NCBI GenBank assembly: GCA_002422345.1
Contig: DIUL01000233.1
Coordinates: 1 to 9,449, forward strand
Length of the DNA stretch: 9,449 nt
Direction of reading: 5' to 3'
Source: Acetobacteraceae bacterium UBA6159
GTDB lineage: Bacteria; Pseudomonadota; Alphaproteobacteria; Acetobacterales; Acetobacteraceae
The notes beneath the pieces are model-generated. The model searched no databases. It was not told the DNA's origin and saw nothing but the letters and a program-made list of their open reading frames with translations. The position numbers and the translations under genes were made by a program. Position 1 is the stretch's first letter. Each line of letters begins with the position of its first letter. Of the stretch, positions 1 through 6,480 are shown in pieces.

Positions 1-211
<211 letters not shown>

Positions 212-281
212 CGACGGCGACTCCGGTTGTCAGGACGAACCCGAGAAGGAAACACCCGGCAACCCTGCCATGCAAGCGGCG
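212..281 (-). other. fdsD-livH intergenic gap
   Basis: A 70-nt gap between the fdsD stop and the livH start. It contains the livH Shine-Dalgarno (GGAG, 221-224). The only inverted repeat I see is a 4-bp GGCA/TGCC hairpin with no T-run after it, so no convincing terminator separates livH from the formate dehydrogenase operon. No clear promoter is visible either. Confidence 0.5.
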
Positions 282-497
282 CTAGGCCGTGGCGCTGTCC
301 CTGATCCGCTCCACCGCCTGGCGCACCGGCGGGTCTAGCGTCACCGCGTCCAGATGCGCCAGCAGGTCGCGGCGCATGCGGGGGTCCCAGAACTTGCGGA
401 TGTGATCCTCGATCCCCGGCACGATCGTGTCCGGCTTCTGGGCGGAGAAGAACTTGCCAATCTGGTTGGCCATGTAGGCGAGTTTGTCAGGCGACAT
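282..497 (-). CDS. fdsD: NAD-dependent formate dehydrogenase delta subunit FdsD
   Basis: Small 71-aa accessory subunit of the soluble molybdenum NAD-dependent formate dehydrogenase, encoded last in fdsGBACD operons. In the family it has no cofactor and is needed for an active or stable complex. Family features visible here are the N-terminal KLAYMANQIGKFF stretch (residues 5-17) and the IRKFWDPRMRRDLLAHLD stretch (33-50). There are no cysteines, signal peptide or membrane segment, so it is cytoplasmic. The ATG at 497 was chosen because the protein then begins MSPDKLAYMANQ as in homologues; an upstream in-frame extension to 569 only shadows fdhD. The start overlaps the end of fdhD by 11 nt (487-497) and has no clear Shine-Dalgarno, which suggests translational coupling to fdhD. 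Confidence 0.93.
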   Translation of the reverse strand: MSPDKLAYMANQIGKFFSAQKPDTIVPGIEDHIRKFWDPRMRRDLLAHLDAVTLDPPVRQAVERIRDSATA

Positions 498-1311
498 GCT
501 GCACCGCTTGCGGCTGGATACGATGGGGATGGGTGAAGATTTCGAAGCCGTCCTGGCGGGCGATGCCAATCAGGGTGATGTTGGCGCGTTCGGCGACATC
601 GATCGCCAGCGCGGTCGGCGCCGAGATGGCGACGATGACCGGCGCGCCCAGGATCGCGGCCTTCTGCACCATCTCGACCGAGACCCGGCTGCTGAGCAAC
701 AGCAGCCCGTCCCCCGGCGAAACGCCCAGCCGGACCAGCGCGCCCGAGAGTTTGTCCAGCGCGTTGTGCCGCCCGATATCCTCCCGCAGCGCCACAATTC
801 CATCCCGCTCGGTCCAGAAGGCGGCGGCATGCACGGCGCGGGTCGCGTGGTGCAGGTGCTGGCCGGGCGGCATGGCGTCCAGCGCGCGGGCCACGGCCTC
901 GGGGGAGAAGCAAGGATTGGCGGTGACGGCGGGCACGGCCTGGGTCGCGTCGGCGAGACTGTCCATGCCGCACAGCCCGCAGCCGCTGGGACCGGCGAGG
1001 CGACGCTGGCGATGGGTCAGCGCGTCCAGCCGGTCGACGGCGAGGTCCATGCGGAGTTCGATCCCCTCGGGCAGCGGGACGATCTCCAGCGCCTCGATCT
1101 GACCCGGGTCATCGATCACGCGTTCGGCGAGGCTGAAGCCGATCGCGAAATCCTCCAGGTCGGAAGGCGTGGCGAGCATGACCGCGTGGGTGGCGCGGTT
1201 GTAGGTGAAGGCGACGGGCGTTTCCTCGGGCACCATGCGGGCGGCACGCGTCATCGTGCCACCTCGCCAGATGACGCGGGTGATGGACCGTGCGGCCTGC
1301 GGCACCTCCAT
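487..1311 (-). CDS. fdhD: Formate dehydrogenase accessory sulfurtransferase FdhD/FdsC
   Basis: 274-aa FdhD-family protein, called fdsC in fds operons. In E. coli, FdhD moves sulfur from the cysteine desulfurase IscS to the Mo-bis-MGD cofactor before it is inserted in formate dehydrogenase. Visible motifs: PEETPVAFTYN (28-38), DLEDFAIGFSLAE (51-63), the active-site pair in GCGLCG (Cys111 and Cys114, matching the CxxC loop of E. coli FdhD), EDIGRHNALDKL (177-188), and SSRVSVEMVQKA near 207-218. It is cytoplasmic with no membrane segment. It starts 15 nt after the fdsA stop and overlaps fdsD by 11 nt. The ATG at 1311 is preferred because WRGG at 15-18 belongs to the conserved N-terminal region. 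An internal ATG at 1254 has a better Shine-Dalgarno (GAGGTG) and could be an alternative start. Confidence 0.96.
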   Translation of the reverse strand: MEVPQAARSITRVIWRGGTMTRAARMVPEETPVAFTYNRATHAVMLATPSDLEDFAIGFSLAERVIDDPGQIEALEIVPLPEGIELRMDLAVDRLDALTHRQRRLAGPSGCGLCGMDSLADATQAVPAVTANPCFSPEAVARALDAMPPGQHLHHATRAVHAAAFWTERDGIVALREDIGRHNALDKLSGALVRLGVSPGDGLLLLSSRVSVEMVQKAAILGAPVIVAISAPTALAIDVAERANITLIGIARQDGFEIFTHPHRIQPQAVQHVA

Positions 1312-1326
1312 GGCCCGGTCCCGCTT

Positions 1327-4164
1327 CTACTTCGCCGGCACCGCCTCGATCCGCCGGCTCTGCGCGGACAAAGCGCGGTACTCGTCCTGCCATGCGGAAG
1401 GACCGTTGGAGGGCGAAATCTGCACCGCCGTCACCTTGTATTCCGGACAGTTCGTGGCCCAGTCGGAGAACTCGGTGGTCACGACATTCGCCTGCGTCCC
1501 CGGGTGGTGGAACGTCGTATAGACGACACCCGGCGCCACGCGATCGGTCACCACCGCGCGCAGCGTGGTCTGACCGGTGCGGCTGGCCAGGCGCACCCAG
1601 TCGCCGGCACGGATGCCCCGCGCCTCCGCGTCGTTCGGATGGATTTCCAGCACGTCTTCCGAGTGCCACACGACATTGCCGGTCCGCCTGGTCTGCGCGC
1701 CGACATTGTACTGCGAGAGGATACGGCCAGTGGTCAGCAGAAGCGGGAAGCGCGGCCCGACCTTCTCATCCGTCGGCACGTATTCCGTGACCACGAAGTT
1801 GCCTTTGCCGCGCGCGAAGCCGCCGATATGCATGACCGGCGTGCCATGGGGCGAGGCGTCATTCACCGGCCACTGCAACGATTCCTGGTCGAGCCGGTCA
1901 TAGGTCACGCCCGAGAAGACCGGCGTGGTGCGGGCGATCTCGGCCATGATCTCGGACGGGTCGTTGTAGTGCATCTTGTATCCCATGGCGTTGGCGATCG
2001 CCATGGTGACTTCCCAGTCCGCCATGCCGGCCCGCGGCGCCATCACCTTGCGCACGCGGTTGATGCGGCGTTCGGCGTTGATGAAGGTACCCTCCTTCTC
2101 CAGGAAGGTCGCGCCGGGCAGGAAGACGTGGGCGTAGTTGGCCGTCTCGTTCAGGAACAGGTCCTGCACCACGACGCATTCCATCGCCGCGAGGCCGGCC
2201 GTCACATGATGCGTGTCGGGGTCGGACTGGCAGATGTCCTCCCCCTGGATGTAGATCCCGCGGAACGAGCCATCGACGGCCGCGTCCAGCATGTTGTTGA
2301 TCCGCAGCCCCGGCTCGGGGTCGAGCACGACGCCCCATTCCTGCTCGAAGATCGCGCGGACGGCGGGGTCGGAGACATGGCGGTAGCCCGGCAGTTCATG
2401 CGGGAAGCTGCCCATGTCGCAGGCGCCCTGGACGTTGTTCTGCCCACGCAGCGGGTTCACCCCCACGCCCGGCCGGCCGAGGTTGCCGGTCACCATGGCC
2501 AGGTTCGCGATCGCCATGACGGCGGTGCTGCCCTGGCTGTGCTCGGTCACACCCAACCCGTAGTAGATCGCGCCATTGCCGCCGGTCGCATACAGGCGCG
2601 CGGCCCCGCGGACGAGGGCGGCGGGCACGCCCGTGGTGGCTTCCACCGCTTCCGGGCTGTGCTCGGGGCGGGATACGAAGGCGGCCCAGTCGTCGAAGGT
2701 TTCCGTGTCGCAGCGTTCGGCCACGAAGTCGCGCGCGACCAGGCCCTCGGTCACGATTACATGCGCGAGGGAGGTCAGCATCGCCACGTTGGTGCCGGGG
2801 CGGAGCGGCAGATGGAACGACGCCTCGACATGCGGCGTGCGGACCAGGTCGATGCGGCGCGGATCGATGACGATCAGCTTCGCCCCCTCCCGCAGCCGCT
2901 TCTTCATGCGGGAGGCAAACACAGGATGCCCGTCGGTCGGGTTGGCGCCGATCACGACGATGACGTCCGCCTGCTCGACACTGTCGAAATTCTGCGTCCC
3001 GGCCGAGGTCCCGAACGTCGCCCGCAGCCCGTAGCCGGTGGGGGAGTGGCAGACCCGCGCGCAGGTGTCCGTGTTGTTGTTGCCGAAGGCGGCGCGGGCC
3101 AGTTTCTGGACCAGGAAGGTTTCCTCATCCGTGCAGCGCGACGAGGTGATGACCCCAATCGCGCCGGCGCCGTGGGCGGCCTGGATGCGCTTGAACTCCG
3201 ACGCCACACGGCCGATCGCTTCCTCCCAGGACACCTCGCGCCAGGGATCGGTGGTCTTTTCCCGCACCATCGGCTTCAGGATGCGGTCGGGGTGGCTGGC
3301 ATAGCCCCAGGCGAAGCGGCCCTTGACGCAGGAATGGCCGTGGTTCGCCTGCCCGTCCTTCCAGGGCACCATGCGGACGACCTGGTCGCCGCGCATCTCC
3401 GCCTTGAAGTTGCAGCCGACGCCGCAATAGGCGCAGGTCGTGATGACGGAATGTTCCGGCTGGCCCAACTCGACGACGGATTTCTCCATCAGCGTCGCGG
3501 TTGGGCAGGCCTGCACGCAGGCCCCGCAGGAGACGCATTCGCTGGCCAGGAACGGCTCATCCATCCCGGCCGCGACCTTGGACTGGAAGCCGCGGCCCTC
3601 GATCGTCAGGGCGAAGGTGCCCTGCACTTCCTCGCACGCGCGGACGCAGCGGGAACAGACGATGCATTTGGAGGGATCGAACTGGAAATAGGGGTTCGAT
3701 CCGTCGACGACGGCGTCGAGGTGGTTGTCGCCCTCATAGCCGTAGCGGACCTCCCGCAGGCCGACCTCGCCGGCGGTGTCCTGCAATTCGCAGTTCCCGT
3801 TGGCCGAACAGGTCAGGCAGTCGAGCGGGTGGTCGGAGATGTAAAGCTCCATCACGCCGCGGCGGAGCTTGCGCAGGTTGTCGGAGACGGTGTGGACCTT
3901 CATGCCCGGTGCCACGAGTGTCGTGCAGGAGGCCGGCGTGCCGCCCCTGCCCTCGACTTCCACGAGGCACATGCGGCAACTGCCGAAGCTGTTGAGGCTG
4001 TCGGTGGCGCAGAGCTTGGGGATCTTGATCCCCGCCTCCATCGAGGCGCGCATGATGGACGTGCCGGCGGGAACGGTGATGTCGTGCCCGTCGATGGTGA
4101 GGGTCACGGCGGTGTCGGAGGAGACAACCGGCGTGCCGTAGTCGAGTTCCTGGATCAGAGGCAT
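1327..4164 (-). CDS. fdsA: NAD-dependent formate dehydrogenase catalytic alpha subunit FdsA
   Basis: Catalytic subunit (945 aa) of the soluble formate dehydrogenase: formate is oxidised to CO2 at a molybdenum bis-MGD centre and electrons pass along Fe-S clusters to FdsB/FdsG and NAD. All ligands are present in order: NuoG-like 2Fe-2S at Cys52, 63, 66, 80; a His-ligated 4Fe-4S at His112, Cys116, 119, 125; two ferredoxin-type 4Fe-4S at Cys167/170/173/177 and Cys210/213/216/220; and the cluster next to Mo at Cys244/247/251/279. The Mo ligand is Cys372 in RVCHSPTGYGL, coded TGC so not selenocysteine. It is followed by catalytic His373, with the conserved Arg573 in PLRGQNNVQG. The molybdopterin-dinucleotide-binding C-terminal domain covers roughly 790-935. 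No Tat signal is present, so the protein is cytoplasmic. The ATG at 4164 has an AGGAG at 4175-4179. The gene is separated from fdsB by 175 nt holding a palindromic repeat, which is unusual for this operon. Confidence 0.98.
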   Translation of the reverse strand: MPLIQELDYGTPVVSSDTAVTLTIDGHDITVPAGTSIMRASMEAGIKIPKLCATDSLNSFGSCRMCLVEVEGRGGTPASCTTLVAPGMKVHTVSDNLRKLRRGVMELYISDHPLDCLTCSANGNCELQDTAGEVGLREVRYGYEGDNHLDAVVDGSNPYFQFDPSKCIVCSRCVRACEEVQGTFALTIEGRGFQSKVAAGMDEPFLASECVSCGACVQACPTATLMEKSVVELGQPEHSVITTCAYCGVGCNFKAEMRGDQVVRMVPWKDGQANHGHSCVKGRFAWGYASHPDRILKPMVREKTTDPWREVSWEEAIGRVASEFKRIQAAHGAGAIGVITSSRCTDEETFLVQKLARAAFGNNNTDTCARVCHSPTGYGLRATFGTSAGTQNFDSVEQADVIVVIGANPTDGHPVFASRMKKRLREGAKLIVIDPRRIDLVRTPHVEASFHLPLRPGTNVAMLTSLAHVIVTEGLVARDFVAERCDTETFDDWAAFVSRPEHSPEAVEATTGVPAALVRGAARLYATGGNGAIYYGLGVTEHSQGSTAVMAIANLAMVTGNLGRPGVGVNPLRGQNNVQGACDMGSFPHELPGYRHVSDPAVRAIFEQEWGVVLDPEPGLRINNMLDAAVDGSFRGIYIQGEDICQSDPDTHHVTAGLAAMECVVVQDLFLNETANYAHVFLPGATFLEKEGTFINAERRINRVRKVMAPRAGMADWEVTMAIANAMGYKMHYNDPSEIMAEIARTTPVFSGVTYDRLDQESLQWPVNDASPHGTPVMHIGGFARGKGNFVVTEYVPTDEKVGPRFPLLLTTGRILSQYNVGAQTRRTGNVVWHSEDVLEIHPNDAEARGIRAGDWVRLASRTGQTTLRAVVTDRVAPGVVYTTFHHPGTQANVVTTEFSDWATNCPEYKVTAVQISPSNGPSAWQDEYRALSAQSRRIEAVPAK

Positions 4165-4174
4165 GGGACTCGGT

Positions 4175-4179
4175 CTCCT
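4175..4179 (-). promoter_or_regulatory. Ribosome binding site of fdsA
   Basis: AGGAG on the minus strand, 10 nt before the fdsA ATG. It shows that fdsA has its own initiation signal and is not translationally coupled to fdsB, which ends 175 nt upstream. Confidence 0.65.
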
Positions 4180-4220
4180 GAAACTTCGCTTGCCGTTGTT
4201 GGGGGCAGGATCGTTCTACT

Positions 4221-4322
4221 CCCCCTCCCCTTGAGGGAGGGGGTCGGGGGGAGGGGTCTCGCCCGCCAGTCCGTGCCGCGAGGACCCCCCACCCCAGCCC
4301 TCCCCCTCAAGGGGGGAGGGGG
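4221..4322. repeat. Palindromic G/C-tract repeat element between fdsB and fdsA
   Basis: A 102-bp inverted repeat. The left arm (4221-4258) and the reverse complement of the right arm (4283-4322) share the plan C5TC3, C-run, TTGAGGG, G-run, GGGG, ending GTC, with a 2-nt length difference and a few substitutions around a 24-nt spacer. Each arm is also a hairpin: CCCCCTCCC (4221-4229) pairs with GGGAGGGGG (4235-4243), and CCCTCCCCC (4298-4306) pairs with GGGGGAGGG (4312-4320). The layout resembles dispersed palindromic elements of high-GC Proteobacteria, though copy number cannot be seen from one window. It has no coding content and lies inside an operon that is normally tightly packed. Confidence 0.8.
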
Positions 4323-4339
4323 CGATGTGATGGGGGCCG

Positions 4340-5869
4340 TCATTCGGCGGCCATTGCGTGGGGGCGGCGGAAATCCTCGGGGTAGTAGGTCAACGCGCTC
4401 ATGACCGGGTACGGAATGAACCCACCCAGCGCGCACAGAGACCCAAACTTCATCGTGTGGCAAAGATCGCGCAGCAGCTCCAGGTTAGCATCGACCTGGA
4501 TGCCGGCGATGATCTTCTCCACCGTCTCCATCCCGCGGACGGACCCGATGCGGCACGGTGTGCACTTACCGCAGGACTCCGCCGCACAGAACTCCATCGC
4601 GAACCGCGCCTGGCGCGCCATGTCGACCGTGTCATCGAACACGACCACCCCGCCATGGCCGATCAGCCCGTCCTTCGCGGCAAACGCCTCATAATCGAAC
4701 GGCGTATCGAACAGCGACGGCGGGAAATAGGCGCCCAGAGGCCCCCCCACCTGCACCGCCCGCACCGGCCGGCCGGACCGCGTCCCGCCACCGATATCGT
4801 TCACGATGTCGCCCAATGTCACACCGAACCCGGCCTCGAACAGCCCACCGAACCGCACGTTCCCCGCCAACTGGATCGGCATCGTCCCGCGGGAGCGGCC
4901 GAAGCCGATCATCTGATAGGTCTCGGCCCCGTCGCGCAGGATCATCGGCACGGTCGCCAGGGTGATGACGTTGTTCACCACCGTCGGGCGGGCGAACAGA
5001 CCCTGATGCGCCGGCAGAGGCGGCTTTGCGCGCACCTGCCCGCGCCGTCCCTCCAGGCTTTCCAGCAGGGCGGTTTCCTCCCCGCACACATAAGCCCCCG
5101 CGCCAACCCGCTGCGCAATGTCGAACGCTCGGCCCGAGCCCATCACATCCGGCCCCAGCAGCCCCGCCTTCCGCGCCTCGGCCAAGGCCGCGTCAAACGT
5201 CGCGATCGCATGCGGGTATTCGGAGCGGGTGTAGACAAACCCCTTCGTCGCACCGACGGCGAGGCCGGCGATCACCATGCCCTCGATCAGGCCGAAGGGA
5301 TCGCCCTCCATCAGCATGCGGTCGGCATAGGTGCCCGAGTCACCCTCATCCGCATTGCAGACGATGTATTTCTGCCCGTCCGGGGTATCGGCGACGGTCT
5401 TCCACTTGATCCCGGTCGGGAACCCTGCCCCGCCGCGCCCGCGCAGGCCGGATTTCAGCACGGTCTCGATCGTCGCCGCCGGCCCGATTTCCAGCGCCTT
5501 CCGCAGCCCGCCCAGGCCGCCATGCGCCTCGTAATCCTCGATCGACAGCGGATCGACAGCGCCGCAGCGGGTGAACGTCACCCTTGTCTGCCGCGCGAGG
5601 AAAGGGATTTCCTGCGTCAGCCCCTGCCGCAGCGCATGCGCCGCCCCGGTCAGCAACCCGGCGGCCAGCAGTCCCGGCACATCGGCGGCCGAGACCGGCC
5701 CATAGGCGATGCGCCCAGCCTCCGTCTCGACCTCGATCATCGGTTCCAGCCAGAACATCCCGCGCGAACCGGTGCGGACCACCGTCGCGTGGCCGTCCAG
5801 CGCCTTGGCGACCGCATCGGCACCCAGGGCCAGCGCCGCCGCGTCACGGGGGACGAAAACCCGGGTCAC
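4340..5869 (-). CDS. fdsB: NAD-dependent formate dehydrogenase beta subunit FdsB (FMN, 4Fe-4S, NAD binding)
   Basis: 509-aa diaphorase subunit, homologous to complex I NuoF. It takes electrons from FdsA through Fe-S clusters to FMN and reduces NAD. Residues 1 to about 90 form an N-terminal region typical of FdsB (thioredoxin-like in the family). The NuoF-like core follows, with the FMN loop GRGGAGFPTG (144-153), the ADEGDSGTYADR block (173-184), GAGAYVCGEETALLESLEG (256-274) and PTVVNNVITLA (295-305). The 4Fe-4S ligands are Cys433, Cys436, Cys439 (ESCGKCTPCR) and Cys479. The start is GTG at 5869, giving VTRVFVPRD; it shares the bases GTGA with the fdsG stop (4-nt overlap, 5866-5869), indicating coupled translation, with a GGAG a short distance upstream. 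The open frame runs on to 5959, but that part only shadows fdsG. Cytoplasmic. The protein ends 18 nt before the repeat element. Confidence 0.97.
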   Translation of the reverse strand: MTRVFVPRDAAALALGADAVAKALDGHATVVRTGSRGMFWLEPMIEVETEAGRIAYGPVSAADVPGLLAAGLLTGAAHALRQGLTQEIPFLARQTRVTFTRCGAVDPLSIEDYEAHGGLGGLRKALEIGPAATIETVLKSGLRGRGGAGFPTGIKWKTVADTPDGQKYIVCNADEGDSGTYADRMLMEGDPFGLIEGMVIAGLAVGATKGFVYTRSEYPHAIATFDAALAEARKAGLLGPDVMGSGRAFDIAQRVGAGAYVCGEETALLESLEGRRGQVRAKPPLPAHQGLFARPTVVNNVITLATVPMILRDGAETYQMIGFGRSRGTMPIQLAGNVRFGGLFEAGFGVTLGDIVNDIGGGTRSGRPVRAVQVGGPLGAYFPPSLFDTPFDYEAFAAKDGLIGHGGVVVFDDTVDMARQARFAMEFCAAESCGKCTPCRIGSVRGMETVEKIIAGIQVDANLELLRDLCHTMKFGSLCALGGFIPYPVMSALTYYPEDFRRPHAMAAE

Positions 5870-6336
5870 GACGCCTGCTCCAGCACCGCGTCCAGCTTCG
5901 CCGCGTCCAGGCGCGCCAACGGTTCGCCATCGAGCATGGCGGCCGGACCGATCGCGCACAGGCCGAGGCAGAACACCGGCTCCAGCGTCACCGCGCCATC
6001 CGGGGTCGTGCCGTGCCAGTCGACGCCCAGCCGGTCGCGCGCATGGGCCACGACCTGGTCCCCGCCCAACGCCTGGCAGGCCTCGGCGCGACAGACATGC
6101 AGGATGTGCCGGCCCGGCGGGGATTGGCGGAATTCGTGGTAGAAGGTCACGATGCCGTGAACCTCCGCCCGGGTCAGGTTCAGGGCCGAGGCCACCATCG
6201 GCACGGCATCCCGCGGCACGCAGCCAAAGGCGTGCTGCAGCGCATGCAGGATCGGCAGCGCCGCCCCATCCATCCCCGCATGATCGGCGATGATCGCCGC
6301 CGCGCGGTCCTCGTTCCAGGCTTCGTAGACGGGCAA
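5866..6336 (-). CDS. fdsG: NAD-dependent formate dehydrogenase gamma subunit FdsG (2Fe-2S)
   Basis: 156-aa NuoE-like subunit that carries one 2Fe-2S cluster and forms the diaphorase module with FdsB. The four ligands are Cys82, Cys87 (VCRAEAC), Cys123 and Cys127 (VFCLGLC), the standard Cx4C...Cx3C arrangement. Other family signatures are LPILHALQ (27-34), ALNLTRAEVHGIVTFYHEFR (51-70) and TLEPVFCLG. The start is placed at TTG 6336 because GGGAGG stands 5 nt upstream and the protein then begins MPVYEAWNEDRAAAII, which fits the family in start and length. The frame stays open upstream, with an ATG at 6390 (174 aa) lacking a Shine-Dalgarno and a TTG at 6456. It is the first gene of fdsGBACD, overlaps fdsB by 4 nt, and follows a probable promoter. 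No regulator gene such as fdsR is adjacent in the window. Confidence 0.94.
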   Translation of the reverse strand: MPVYEAWNEDRAAAIIADHAGMDGAALPILHALQHAFGCVPRDAVPMVASALNLTRAEVHGIVTFYHEFRQSPPGRHILHVCRAEACQALGGDQVVAHARDRLGVDWHGTTPDGAVTLEPVFCLGLCAIGPAAMLDGEPLARLDAAKLDAVLEQAS

Positions 6337-6341
6337 TCGAT

Positions 6342-6347
6342 CCTCCC
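6342..6347 (-). promoter_or_regulatory. Ribosome binding site fixing the TTG start of fdsG
   Basis: GGGAGG on the minus strand, followed by ATCGA and then TTG (6336-6334). This near-consensus Shine-Dalgarno at 5-nt spacing is the main reason to prefer the TTG over the upstream ATG at 6390, which has no comparable site. Confidence 0.75.
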
Positions 6348-6390
6348 GGGCCCTCGGATTGTCGACGCCGGCCCCATCCGGCGCATCCAT

Positions 6391-6410
6391 CGCCGCGGGA
6401 GCCAGCGGCG
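6391..6410 (-). promoter_or_regulatory. Small stem-loop in the fdsG leader
   Basis: CGCCGC and GCGGCG form a perfect 6-bp stem around an 8-nt loop, about 55 nt upstream of the fdsG TTG and downstream of the candidate promoter. In a very GC-rich leader this can arise by chance; no role is shown. Confidence 0.3.
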
Positions 6411-6427
6411 CGGGCCTTCCAGTCAGT

Positions 6428-6456
6428 ATTACATGGGCCACCGCCAGGAAAAGCAA
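6428..6456 (-). promoter_or_regulatory. Candidate sigma70-type promoter of the fds operon
   Basis: On the minus strand, TTGCTT (6456-6451) is followed after exactly 17 nt by TGTAAT (6433-6428). TGTAAT matches 5 of 6 bases of the -10 consensus; the -35 box matches only the invariant TTG. It lies in one of the few AT-richer patches of the window, between the mscS-like stop and fdsG, and would give a leader of about 85 nt before the TTG start. This is a pattern match only; no transcription data are available. Confidence 0.5.
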
Positions 6457-6469
6457 GGCAGGGCAGCCG

Positions 6470-6480
6470 AGCGTTACGCT
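6470..6480. repeat. Perfect 11-nt palindrome at the 3' end of the mscS-like gene
   Basis: AGCGTTACGCT is a perfect 5+1+5 inverted repeat that includes part of the mscS-like TAG stop. It sits 14 nt upstream of the candidate -35 box of fds. It could be an operator half or a chance palindrome. Confidence 0.3.

Noticed and set aside
212..281. Rho-independent terminator after fdsD
   Set aside because: The only stem is 4 bp and no T-run follows.
3020..3070. Possible selenocysteine at the FdsA active site
   Set aside because: The codon for residue 372 reads TGC (Cys), not TGA, as in other fds-type enzymes.
4221..4322. CRISPR or insertion sequence in the fdsB-fdsA gap
   Set aside because: There is a single inverted pair, not regularly spaced direct repeats, and no transposase or target-site duplication that I can see.
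484..4404. A 1306-codon open frame on the plus strand, antisense to fdhD and fdsA
   Set aside because: It lies in exact codon register opposite both genes. Its stops would need TTA, CTA or TCA codons in them, which are rare at this GC content. Its translation is low-complexity Arg/Gly/His/Asp-rich with no recognisable domain.
6337..6390. ATG at 6390 as the fdsG start
   Set aside because: It lacks a Shine-Dalgarno and adds 18 non-conserved residues, while the TTG at 6336 has GGGAGG at 5 nt. Kept as an alternative only.
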